Source of the DNA: DTU018 sp003444615
GTDB lineage: Bacteria; Bacillota; Syntrophomonadia; Syntrophomonadales; Syntrophomonadaceae
Assembly: GCA_049656905.1 (NCBI GenBank)
Contig: JBASMO010000044.1
Coordinates: forward strand, 1 to 64,000
DNA: 64,000 bases
Direction of reading: 5' to 3'
In this document: positions 52,441 to 59,359 of the stretch, piece by piece
Layout of the letters: each line of letters begins with the position of its first letter
Position numbering within the stretch: the first letter of the stretch is position 1
Program-made: the position numbers and the translations under genes
Notes under the pieces: model-generated
The model's input: the letters and a program-made list of their open reading frames with translations, nothing else
What the model was told of the DNA's origin: nothing
The model's database searches: none

Positions 52441-52868
52441 TAATGTTAGAATTTGTTATCCGTATATTAGCAGCCGGACTGGTAGGTTTAATTATAGGCA
52501 TGTTTTCTACTAATGCCCGCAGTGCACGTATGTTTGGCTTTGTGGCTGCGGGAGCAGCGCTTATTACAGTGACTTCCACCGAGTTTTATAAAGTAATAGC
52601 TGGCCCCTGGTTTAGTGATCCGGGAAGATTATCGGCGCAAATTGTATCTGCTCTGGGCTTTATTGGTACTGGTCTGATATGGATAAGCGAGAATAACCAG
52701 GTGAGAGGATTGTCTGTATCAGCTAGTATATGGCTCACTGCTATTGTGGGCATGCTGGTAGGCGCGGGCTTAAAACAGGCATCTACAGCGGCAGTATTAA
52801 TAGTAATATTGATATATTGGGGCACAGGGACAATAATCAAAGGAAAAAAGTTAAACAAGGGTGGTTGA
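52437..52868 (+). CDS. Small MgtC/SapB-like membrane protein
   Basis: 143 residues with four or five hydrophobic segments. The family blocks SAQIVSALGFIGTGLIWISE and NQVRGLSVSASIWLTAIVGM match MgtC. The N-terminal ER-containing signature is degenerate (GLIIGMFSTNARSARMFGFV), and no C-terminal ACT-like domain is present, unlike the longer paralogue at 30628-31290. The role is unknown. GTG 52437 overlaps the guaB stop; ATG 52443 is an alternative. Confidence 0.75.
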   Translation: MIMLEFVIRILAAGLVGLIIGMFSTNARSARMFGFVAAGAALITVTSTEFYKVIAGPWFSDPGRLSAQIVSALGFIGTGLIWISENNQVRGLSVSASIWLTAIVGMLVGAGLKQASTAAVLIVILIYWGTGTIIKGKKLNKGG

Positions 52869-52893
52869 GCCGGCAATTGTTATCTTTTATAAT
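52865..52893 (+). promoter_or_regulatory. Sigma-A promoter for the riboswitch-controlled aminomutase gene
   Basis: TTGAGC (52865-52870), 17-base spacer, perfect TATAAT (52888-52893). Transcription would begin near 52900, about 20 bases before the aptamer. Confidence 0.7.
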
Positions 52894-52919
52894 TAAATAA
52901 GAAACTCAAAAGTATCTTA

Positions 52920-53034
52920 GAGCGCTGAGTCTGCAATAGGCAGAGCGGAGGACCCGATTTTTGGGGTTAATCAGGTATGTAGCCTGAGGGGCTACCCAGC
53001 AGCCCCCACCCGTCAGCTAACTTCGTAAGCGTCG
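52920..53034 (+). promoter_or_regulatory. Cyclic-di-AMP riboswitch (ydaO-yuaA type) aptamer
   Basis: The conserved blocks of the ydaO-yuaA (c-di-AMP) class occur in order: gcgct at 52922-52926 as the P1 strand, ctgcaataggcagagcgg, aggacccgat, ttggggttaatc, a variable hairpin, then cccacccgtcagctaact and taagcgt. The closing P1 pairing (GCGCT with AGCGT at 53028-53032, one G-U) is present. Downstream, ccctcc at 53077-53083 could pair either with the SD ggaggg at 53100-53105 or with the G-run after P1, which suggests translational control. No U-tract terminator is seen. This class is usually an OFF switch; the direction here is not proven. Confidence 0.85.
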
Positions 53035-53112
53035 TTTGGGGGGTACTGTAACAATATATAGCTTACAGGTTAGTTGCCCTCCGCAAAATTTAAGAAGAAG
53101 GAGGGTTTTTGC

Positions 53113-54363
53113 ATGTCTCAGGAAGAAGTTGTAAACCGCAATCTATCATTGCAAAGAGCTGAAGAACTACGGGAAAGTATTAGCGATTATCTCAGCGTTG
53201 AACCTTTCATTGAAACCGGGTTTAGAGTGCAGGATAGAATCCTTGAAAATAGGCAAAAGATACTAGAATACTTCGATGCTACCCAAGAGAACTGGGATGA
53301 TTGGGTTTGGCAGATGAAGCATCGCATTACCGACGTAGAGCCATTACAGTTTTTGCTGAATCTGCCTGAAAAGGAAGTTGAGGAACTAAAGCAGATTAGC
53401 AAGCGATTCCGCTGGGGTATTTCACCTTATTATCTTAGTCTGATTGATTTCGAAAACTATCACGATTCTCCGATTTATAAACAAGCCGTGCCTAGCATTT
53501 TAGAAGTATGGGATAACCATGGGTCTGCTGATCCCATGTGTGAAACCCAAACAAGTCCTGCCAGTCGGATCACCCGGCGTTATCCGGATCGTTTAATTAT
53601 TAATGTTACCAATCAATGTGCCATGTACTGCCGGCACTGCCAAAGACGACGTAATTTTGGAGAAGAAGATCACCACTGTACTCGTCAGCAAATGGAGGAA
53701 GCACTAACCTATGTGCGTAACAACCCCGAGATAAGAGATGTGTTGATCACCGGGGGCGACGCACTCATGCTGAGCAATCGAACCCTGGATTGGCTCCTGG
53801 GTGAATTAGATCAGATTCCTCATGTGGAGATTAAACGGTTGGGGTCCCGCACTCCCGTTACGCTGCCCCAGCGCATTACCCCGGAGCTCTGTGCTGTTTT
53901 GGAAAAGCATCCTCCTATATATCTAAATACCCAGTTTAACACACCCTTGGAAGTTACTCTGGAGGCTAAACAGGCTTGCGATCGTTTAATAAAGGCTGGA
54001 GTTGTACTGGGGAACCAAGCGGTTTTACTAAGGGATATCAATGATGATGTTCACATTATGAAAAAACTTAACCAAGAACTGTTGAAAATACGAGTAAGAC
54101 CATACTATATATTTCATGCTAAACAGGTTAAGGGAACTTCCCATTTTATTACCCCCATTGAAACGGGCATGGGTATTATGGAAAAACTAAGAGGCTTTAC
54201 CTCTGGTTTAGCAGTACCAACCTATATTATCAATGCCCCAGAAGGACGAGGTAAAACGCCCATTTTGCCAGAGTATTTACTATCCTTGAGTGAAGATGAA
54301 ATAACTATCCGGACATGGGAAAATAGAGTATATAGATATAAGAACCGGATAAATCAAAGATAA
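53113..54363 (+). CDS. eam: Glutamate 2,3-aminomutase (KamA-family radical SAM/PLP enzyme)
   Basis: 416 residues, the length of lysine 2,3-aminomutase. The radical SAM cluster motif is C169-x3-C173-x2-C176 (NQCAMYCRHC), followed by ITGGDALML; the PLP lysine is K381 in GRGKTPILPEY. The two Asp residues that bind the lysine side chain in lysine 2,3-aminomutase (YQCD and VDAPGG contexts) are replaced by K337 (FHAKQVKG) and N374 (INAPEG). These are the residues reported for glutamate 2,3-aminomutase, which makes beta-glutamate, a known compatible solute. No ablB acetyltransferase follows, which also argues against the beta-lysine pathway. Start ATG 53113 has ggagg eight bases upstream. Confidence 0.8.
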   Translation: MSQEEVVNRNLSLQRAEELRESISDYLSVEPFIETGFRVQDRILENRQKILEYFDATQENWDDWVWQMKHRITDVEPLQFLLNLPEKEVEELKQISKRFRWGISPYYLSLIDFENYHDSPIYKQAVPSILEVWDNHGSADPMCETQTSPASRITRRYPDRLIINVTNQCAMYCRHCQRRRNFGEEDHHCTRQQMEEALTYVRNNPEIRDVLITGGDALMLSNRTLDWLLGELDQIPHVEIKRLGSRTPVTLPQRITPELCAVLEKHPPIYLNTQFNTPLEVTLEAKQACDRLIKAGVVLGNQAVLLRDINDDVHIMKKLNQELLKIRVRPYYIFHAKQVKGTSHFITPIETGMGIMEKLRGFTSGLAVPTYIINAPEGRGKTPILPEYLLSLSEDEITIRTWENRVYRYKNRINQR

Positions 54364-54395
54364 ATAAGTATTATAAAAACTATGTTTCTTAGTTT

Positions 54396-54431
54396 CCCCC
54401 TGCTTATCAGCCGATTGAGCAGGGGGTTTTT
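54396..54431 (+). terminator. Intrinsic terminator after the aminomutase gene
   Basis: ccccctgct (54396-54404) pairs with agcaggggg (54418-54426) and is followed by five T. Confidence 0.9.
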
Positions 54432-54436
54432 GTTGG

Positions 54437-54465
54437 TTGACTTGTTATGCATACCATATTAAAAT
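54437..54465 (+). promoter_or_regulatory. Sigma-A promoter for the metal-resistance operon
   Basis: TTGACT (54437-54442), 17-base spacer, TAAAAT (54460-54465). Predicted transcription start falls at about 54472, at the edge of the operator. Confidence 0.7.
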
Positions 54466-54473
54466 GGACTTAA

Positions 54474-54493
54474 ATATGAAAGATTGCTCATAT
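54474..54493 (+). promoter_or_regulatory. ArsR/SmtB-type operator
   Basis: The 20-bp inverted repeat ATATGAaagattgcTCATAT resembles the imperfect ATATGAA...TTCATAT repeats bound by SmtB/CadC-type repressors. It overlaps the predicted transcription start, so bound apo-repressor would block the operon until metal binds. Confidence 0.65.
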
Positions 54494-54524
54494 GATCAAT
54501 TGTAACTGAAAGGATTAAATAGCC

Positions 54525-54893
54525 ATGACTAGAAAGGCTCAAGAGCTGGATAGGTGCGATTGTCAGGTAATTCATGAGGATATTGTTAACCAGGTCCTGC
54601 CCCAAATGCCTCCGGAAGAAACCCTGTATGATCTAGCCGAATTATTTAAGGTTTTTGGGGATTCCACTAGAGTTAAAATTCTATGGGCTTTAGATAAAGA
54701 AGAAATGTGTGTGTGTGATATTGCTTATCTTCTTAACATGACCCAATCGGCAATTTCACATCAACTGCGAGTCTTGAAGCAGGCAAAACTGGTTAAAAAC
54801 CGCCGCGAAGGAAAAATAGTTTATTACTCTCTTGATGATGAACACGTCAGGCAAATATTCGAGATGGGATTATGCCATATAATGGAGGAATAA
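54525..54893 (+). CDS. cadC: ArsR/SmtB family metal-sensing repressor (CadC-like)
   Basis: 122-residue winged-helix repressor with ELFKVFGDSTRVKILWALDK and recognition helix MTQSAISHQLRVLKQAKLVK. It carries both classical metal sites: a CadC-type alpha3N site with C11 and C13 near the N terminus and C62/C64 in EEMCVCDIAYL, and an SmtB-type alpha5 site with D105/H107 (DDEHVRQ) and H118/E121 (CHIMEE). It probably senses Cd, Pb or Zn and represses itself and the ATPase gene that follows three bases later. Confidence 0.88.
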   Translation: MTRKAQELDRCDCQVIHEDIVNQVLPQMPPEETLYDLAELFKVFGDSTRVKILWALDKEEMCVCDIAYLLNMTQSAISHQLRVLKQAKLVKNRREGKIVYYSLDDEHVRQIFEMGLCHIMEE

Positions 54894-54895
54894 TT

Positions 54896-57079
54896 ATGAG
54901 TAACAGAGAGTTGATTTTAGCTGACTGGGACACTTCCTTGGGTTCAAATGATCAACACCAAAACGGTAAACAATTGTTGCTCTTGGAAGGCTTGAGCTGT
55001 GTTAATTGTGCTGCCCAGATAGAAATAGAAGTCAATAATTTACCGGGAGTTAGCAAGGCCTCAGTAGATTTCTTTTCTCGAAAGCTGGCTCTGGAAACCG
55101 AAGAGGCTATAAATACTCCTGGAATAATTGCCAAGATAGAAAAAATAGTCAAACGGATTGAACCTGGGGTAAGAGTGGTGCAAGAAGATAGTAAAGAACA
55201 AGGTAATGCACATGGATACCGCAGTGAAGTCAATTTGAAAAGGCAAATTGGTCAGCTCCTAATGGGTGGAACACTATTTGCTGTGGGGTTAATTTTCAAC
55301 TTTTCTCATTGGGTAGAACTTGTTCTATTCTTACTAAGTTATCTCATAGTGGGCGGAAGTGTTATTATACGAGCTGTTAAAGGGATTGCTCAGGGACAGG
55401 TATTCAGTGAATACTTTCTTATGAGTGTGGCTACCATAGGAGCCTTTTTGATAGGGGAATATCCTGAAGGGGTAGCTGTAATGCTGTTTTATTTAGTAGG
55501 GGAAATGTTACAAGACCGGGCGGTAGAGAATTCTCGTAAATCCATCAGCTCTTTAATGGATATTCGGCCTGACTATGCCAACTTAAAACTGGGCGAACAA
55601 CTCCAAAAAGTATCACCGGAAAAGGTTAACATCGGTGACGTGATCATTATCAAACCCGGTGAAAAAGTACCTCTAGATGGTATAGTTGTACAAGGCTCTT
55701 CGATGGTGGATACTTCAGCCCTTACAGGTGAGTCGCTGCCACGCCATTTGGAAGTGGGACAAGAAGCTCTCAGCGGCTTTATCAATATGAACGGAGTACT
55801 GACTGTTCAGGTAACGAAGAACTTTGGCGAATCTACCGTGGCTAAAATTATGGATATGGTAGAAAACGCCAGCAGTCGCAAAGCCCCTACGGAAAACTTT
55901 ATGACCAAATTTGCCCGCTATTACACACCGATAGTAGTATTTGGAGCGCTGGCCTTGGCCATCATACCCCCATTGATTATTCCGGGTGCAACTTTTTCTG
56001 ACTGGATATACCGGGCACTGGTTTTCCTGGTTATATCCTGTCCCTGTGCTCTGGTCATATCAATACCGTTGGGCTTTTTTGGAGGGATCGGCGGAGCATC
56101 TAAAAAAGGCATATTGGTAAAGGGTGGCAATTACCTGGAAGCCTTGAACTTTGTAGAAACAGTGGTATTTGATAAAACAGGAACTTTAACCAAAGGGGTA
56201 TTTAATGTTGCCGAGATCAATCCTAGTCCAGGCTATACACAGCATAATTTGCTGGAATATGCAGCATGCGCGGAAAGCTATTCCAGCCATCCCATTGCCA
56301 GGTCGATAATAAATGCTTATGCAAACCATATAGATAAAAACCTAATTGAAGAATATGAAGAGATAGCTGGTCAGGGAATTAAAATTGCCATGCAAGGTCT
56401 AGTTATTTTGGTAGGTAATGACCGGCTAATGACTAGCCATAGTATAGAATACCAGAACGTTGATACTGTAGGAACGGCAGTGCATGTGGCTGTTGATGGG
56501 CAATATGCTGGTTGTATTGTCATCGCTGATGAAGTAAAAGAAGACGCAGCCCAGGCAGTTACCGAGCTTAAAGCTCTGGGAGTGAAGCAAACTGTTATGC
56601 TCACCGGAGACAGAGCGTTGGTAGGGAAGAGAATCGGAACCCAGTTGGGTTTGGACCAAATATATGCTGAGTTACTGCCAGGGGACAAAGTTCATAGATT
56701 GGAACTACTGGAAAGAGAGAAATCTGAAAAAGGCAAGGTGCTTTATGTAGGGGATGGCATAAACGATGCACCGGTACTAGCCAGAGCCGATATTGGAGTG
56801 GCCATGGGAGGACTAGGGTCTGACGCCGCTATAGAGGCGGCTGATATTGTAATTATGAATGACGCACCTTCGCAAGTAGCCATGGCTATAAAAATTGCTA
56901 GAAAAACCCGGCATATTGTATATCAAAACATCGTATTGGCTTTAGGAATAAAGATCATCTTTTTGAGCTTGGGCGCTTTGGGAATGGCCACCATGTGGTC
57001 AGCAGTTTTTGCTGACACAGGCGTAGCTCTAATAGCCGTTATGAATGCTATGAGAACCATTAATGCCAAAAGCGTGTAA
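54896..57079 (+). CDS. cadA: P1B-type heavy-metal (Cd/Zn/Pb) exporting ATPase
   Basis: 727 residues. An N-terminal HMA metal-binding domain (C35-x2-C38 in GLSCVNCAAQIE) precedes the eight-helix P1B core. The core has the CPC transport motif at 382-384 (SCPCALV), actuator TGES (TALTGESLPR-like SALTGESLPR), phosphorylated D426 in DKTGTLTKG, the HP motif in SSHPIA and GDGINDAPVL. The CPC motif with this regulator points to Cd/Zn/Pb rather than Cu. ATG 54896 follows aatggagg. Confidence 0.9.
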   Translation: MSNRELILADWDTSLGSNDQHQNGKQLLLLEGLSCVNCAAQIEIEVNNLPGVSKASVDFFSRKLALETEEAINTPGIIAKIEKIVKRIEPGVRVVQEDSKEQGNAHGYRSEVNLKRQIGQLLMGGTLFAVGLIFNFSHWVELVLFLLSYLIVGGSVIIRAVKGIAQGQVFSEYFLMSVATIGAFLIGEYPEGVAVMLFYLVGEMLQDRAVENSRKSISSLMDIRPDYANLKLGEQLQKVSPEKVNIGDVIIIKPGEKVPLDGIVVQGSSMVDTSALTGESLPRHLEVGQEALSGFINMNGVLTVQVTKNFGESTVAKIMDMVENASSRKAPTENFMTKFARYYTPIVVFGALALAIIPPLIIPGATFSDWIYRALVFLVISCPCALVISIPLGFFGGIGGASKKGILVKGGNYLEALNFVETVVFDKTGTLTKGVFNVAEINPSPGYTQHNLLEYAACAESYSSHPIARSIINAYANHIDKNLIEEYEEIAGQGIKIAMQGLVILVGNDRLMTSHSIEYQNVDTVGTAVHVAVDGQYAGCIVIADEVKEDAAQAVTELKALGVKQTVMLTGDRALVGKRIGTQLGLDQIYAELLPGDKVHRLELLEREKSEKGKVLYVGDGINDAPVLARADIGVAMGGLGSDAAIEAADIVIMNDAPSQVAMAIKIARKTRHIVYQNIVLALGIKIIFLSLGALGMATMWSAVFADTGVALIAVMNAMRTINAKSV

Positions 57080-57085
57080 TGACAA

Positions 57086-57130
57086 AAGTTGACCGATGTC
57101 TATCGCTGTGGGTAAGACATTGGTCAACTT
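57086..57130. terminator. Bidirectional terminator hairpin between cadA and the minus-strand island
   Basis: aagttgaccgatgtc (57086-57100) pairs with gacattggtcaactt (57116-57130), 15 bp with one G-U. Read on the minus strand it is followed by ttttgtc, so it can end minus-strand transcripts. On the plus strand it would separate cadA from the convergent genes. Confidence 0.75.
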
Positions 57131-57139
57131 AAAGGTAAT

Positions 57140-57343
57140 TTAATTTTTGTTCTCTAGTTGGCGTAAATCATTCAATATTTTTTCGACAGGAACACCATGA
57201 GCTCGAGCACCCTGCTCGATGGTTTCAAACCTTACACCCGCTCAGCCCATACAGGCTATTCCATACTTCCGGAAAACCTGTTCGGCTCCGGGAATGGCCA
57301 AAACTTCTATCAAGGGGGTATTAGCTTCAACCAGTTTTGTCAC
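57140..57343 (-). CDS. DUF1858-like redox-disulfide protein with in-frame TGA: probable selenoprotein
   Basis: Read on the minus strand, a conserved short frame encodes NTPLIEVLAIPGAEQVFRKY then GIACMG-(TGA)-AGVRFETIEQGARAHG and VPVEKILNDL. This is the layout of the DUF1858 family (hybrid-cluster-associated redox disulfide domain), in which a CxxC motif sits in the middle. Here the second Cys position is TGA (57242-57244), and the frame stays conserved after it. A SECIS-like hairpin follows at the right distance. I read it as selenocysteine, giving about 64-67 residues. The start is uncertain: GTG 57343 overlaps its own SD (agaggagg), while CTG 57334 has ideal spacing. A pseudogene cannot be excluded. 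Confidence 0.7.
57194..57223 (-). promoter_or_regulatory. SECIS-like hairpin downstream of the in-frame TGA
   Basis: On the minus strand tcgagca and tgctcga form a perfect 7-bp stem with loop ggg. A lower acca/tggt stem is offset by a bulge. The loop starts about 30 bases after the TGA and begins with G, consistent with bacterial SECIS rules (short stem, G at the start of the apical loop, 16-37 bases from UGA). Confidence 0.55.
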
Positions 57344-57359
57344 CTCCTCTTATTGTAGG

Positions 57360-57383
57360 AAAAATGGGGGAATAATCCCCCCA
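57360..57383 (-). terminator. Terminator for the SASP gene (minus strand)
   Basis: On the minus strand ggggg and ccccc pair around attatt and are followed by attttt. It lies between the SASP gene and the downstream minus-strand redox gene, which would then need read-through or its own promoter. Confidence 0.7.
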
Positions 57384-57394
57384 AAGAGTACGAG

Positions 57395-57583
57395 TTATCT
57401 TATTTGACCATTTTGCTGAGCAAGGCTTCTTTCGGCAATCTCGATAGCTTTGTTAACCATCATACCACAGTTTTTTGAGCTTACTCCGCCCCATCCTTCG
57501 GTGGCTACAATTTGGTCAACACCGAGTTCTCGAGCAATTTCATACTTTAATTGCTCAGACATAATGCCGCGTCTTCTTGCCAT
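57395..57583 (-). CDS. Alpha/beta-type small acid-soluble spore protein
   Basis: 62 residues of the SASP alpha/beta family: MSEQLKYEIARELGVDQIV, TEGWGGVSSKNCGMMVNKAI and EIAERSL. These proteins coat and protect spore DNA and are cut by the GPR protease at the E-I-A site in KYEIARELGV during germination. The SD aggaggtt lies on the minus strand before ATG 57583. It is direct evidence that the organism makes endospores. Expression is expected in the forespore (SigG), but I could not identify a convincing SigG promoter. Confidence 0.93.
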   Translation of the reverse strand: MARRRGIMSEQLKYEIARELGVDQIVATEGWGGVSSKNCGMMVNKAIEIAERSLAQQNGQIR

Positions 57584-57730
57584 TATGAACCTCCTCTAAT
57601 AGACTCGTACTCAGTTATTATTGTTGCTTACAAAGGCTAAAATTATGGCTTGATGTAATTCGATAATTTGTAAACAGTTTCACTAAAATGATTAATTTGT
57701 ATTAAACTATGTATATAAAGGAGGATGCAA

Positions 57731-58609
57731 ATGCGCTACGAAGGTAATATTTTTAGGCCGCCCAGTGAAGCCAGAAGTTATATTTTGCAGTGCACAATAG
57801 GATGTACCCATAACCGCTGTACCTTTTGTGCTATGTATAAGGATAAGAAATACCGGGTTCGTTCACTGGAGGAAATCAAAGCGGACATACGTATGGCCAA
57901 GCTATATTATGGTGATGTAGAAAAAGTGTTCCTAGCTGACGGTGATGCCATAGCTATGGAAACCAGTGAATTGCTGGAAATTTTGGAGATGCTGTACCAG
58001 TCCTTCCCTAGTCTGAGGCATGTTGGAGTCTATGCCAGTCCAGATGTGGTGCTGAAAAAAGATATGTCTGAGCTGACTGCCCTTAAAGCTGCCGGACTGA
58101 CAATTGCTTATCTGGGTGTAGAGACCGGTGATGAAGAACTGCTGAAGGATATACGTAAAGGTGTCACTTATGATGAAATGGTAGAAGCAGGCCTACGCTT
58201 GCGGCAGGCTGGTATCCAGCTGTCAGTTACCGTTTTGCTGGGGCTGGCAGGACGAACACCCAAAGCGGTGGAACACGCTAAAAACACAGCTAAGATTTTA
58301 AATGATATGAATCCGGAGTATATTGGGGCACTGACATTGATGGTTGTGCCGAGAACGGAACTGTTTCGCCGTATGGAGCGTGGAGAATTTGAACTGCCTG
58401 GACCTTTTGAAATTCTAGATGAAATGCGGATCATGATTGAAAATTTGGAAGTTGAAGGCAGCGAGTTCCGAAGTAATCACGCGTCTAACTATCTACCCAT
58501 CAAGGGACGGTTACCTGATGACAAACAAGCCATACTTGATCTCATCAACGACATCATTGCCAAGAATGACCGTAGATATTTACGTCCCGACTATTTGCGA
58601 GCTTTATAA
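57731..58609 (+). CDS. Radical SAM protein (Elp3/MiaB-like core), function unknown
   Basis: 292 residues. The cluster-binding Cys are in CTIGCTHNRCTFCAMY, with spacing Cx4Cx2C for the last three (CTHNRCTFC). Further radical SAM core segments are VFLADGDAI and AYLGVETGDEELLKDIRKG. The C-terminal part (FEILDEMRIMIENLEVEGSE, then FRSNHASNYLPIKGRLP) is shared by uncharacterised anaerobe proteins of this kind. ATG 57731 is preferred because aaaggagg ends six bases upstream; ATG 57725 is too close. The substrate is unknown. Confidence 0.8.
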   Translation: MRYEGNIFRPPSEARSYILQCTIGCTHNRCTFCAMYKDKKYRVRSLEEIKADIRMAKLYYGDVEKVFLADGDAIAMETSELLEILEMLYQSFPSLRHVGVYASPDVVLKKDMSELTALKAAGLTIAYLGVETGDEELLKDIRKGVTYDEMVEAGLRLRQAGIQLSVTVLLGLAGRTPKAVEHAKNTAKILNDMNPEYIGALTLMVVPRTELFRRMERGEFELPGPFEILDEMRIMIENLEVEGSEFRSNHASNYLPIKGRLPDDKQAILDLINDIIAKNDRRYLRPDYLRAL

Positions 58610-58685
58610 AAATAAGTTGTCATAGGGCGGCAAATGGTTTATTATGGTTATTTAAAGGCAACAGCTGGGTAAGGGGGGGACGTAG

Positions 58686-59315
58686 ATGCGGCTGTTTGGT
58701 AGGAAAGACCAAGAACTTTTTGCGCTTTTCAATGAAAGTGCCCGTATGGTAATTCGGGGCGGAGAGATTCTGCGTAACGTAGTATACGATTATTCGGATC
58801 TGGATGTTAAAATGGCCAAGCTGACAGCTATGGAACACGAAGGTGACCGGATTATTCAGGAACTAGTACGCCGCTTGAACACCACTTTTATACTCCCCTT
58901 TGATCGAGAGGATGCTTTTCAACTAGTCCAGAAGCTGTCAACCACTCTGGATTATATAACCGGTATTATTGATCGTATGATATTATATAAAGCCGGGGAG
59001 CCCGATGATCGAGTAAAAGAAATGGTTGAGGTGTTATACGAAGCTCTCCAGCTTCAGGAACAGGCTTTTCATCTCCTGGATCGAATTGAGCAGAATAAAA
59101 AACAGATTTTAAAGTGTTGCCAGGAAATAAGCCAGCTGGAAAGAAAGCAGGATTTATTATATCGTAATGGAGTAGCCTACTTATTTGAGCACCACGAAAA
59201 TGATCCCATGTCTATTATCAAGTGGCGGGAAGTATATGAGCATATTGAGATGGCTCAAGATCATGTTCAAGATGTGGGCGAACTGATTAGTAACATCTGT
59301 GTTAAATACTCATAA
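58686..59315 (+). CDS. DUF47 family PhoU-like protein
   Basis: 209 residues, all helical, of the DUF47 (TIGR00153/YkaA) family: LFALFNESARMVIRGGEIL, KLTAMEHEGDRIIQELVRRL, NTTFILPFDREDAFQLVQKL and VYEHIEMAQDHVQDVGELIS. Family members usually sit next to a Pit-type phosphate or sulfate permease and modulate it. No permease gene is adjacent here. ATG 58686 follows taaggggggacg, and a strong terminator follows. Confidence 0.88.
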   Translation: MRLFGRKDQELFALFNESARMVIRGGEILRNVVYDYSDLDVKMAKLTAMEHEGDRIIQELVRRLNTTFILPFDREDAFQLVQKLSTTLDYITGIIDRMILYKAGEPDDRVKEMVEVLYEALQLQEQAFHLLDRIEQNKKQILKCCQEISQLERKQDLLYRNGVAYLFEHHENDPMSIIKWREVYEHIEMAQDHVQDVGELISNICVKYS

Positions 59316-59317
59316 AC

Positions 59318-59359
59318 AAAAAATGCCCTTTCTGTTTATGCTAGGAAGGGCATTTTTTT
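59318..59359 (+). terminator. Strong intrinsic terminator after the DUF47 gene
   Basis: aaaaaatgccctt (59318-59330) pairs with aagggcatttttt (59346-59358) and the stem runs into the T tract. Confidence 0.9.

Noticed and set aside
57219..57407. 62-codon plus-strand ORF opposite the minus-strand redox gene
   Set aside because: It has no SD and spans the SASP terminator. The minus-strand frame shows real protein similarity.
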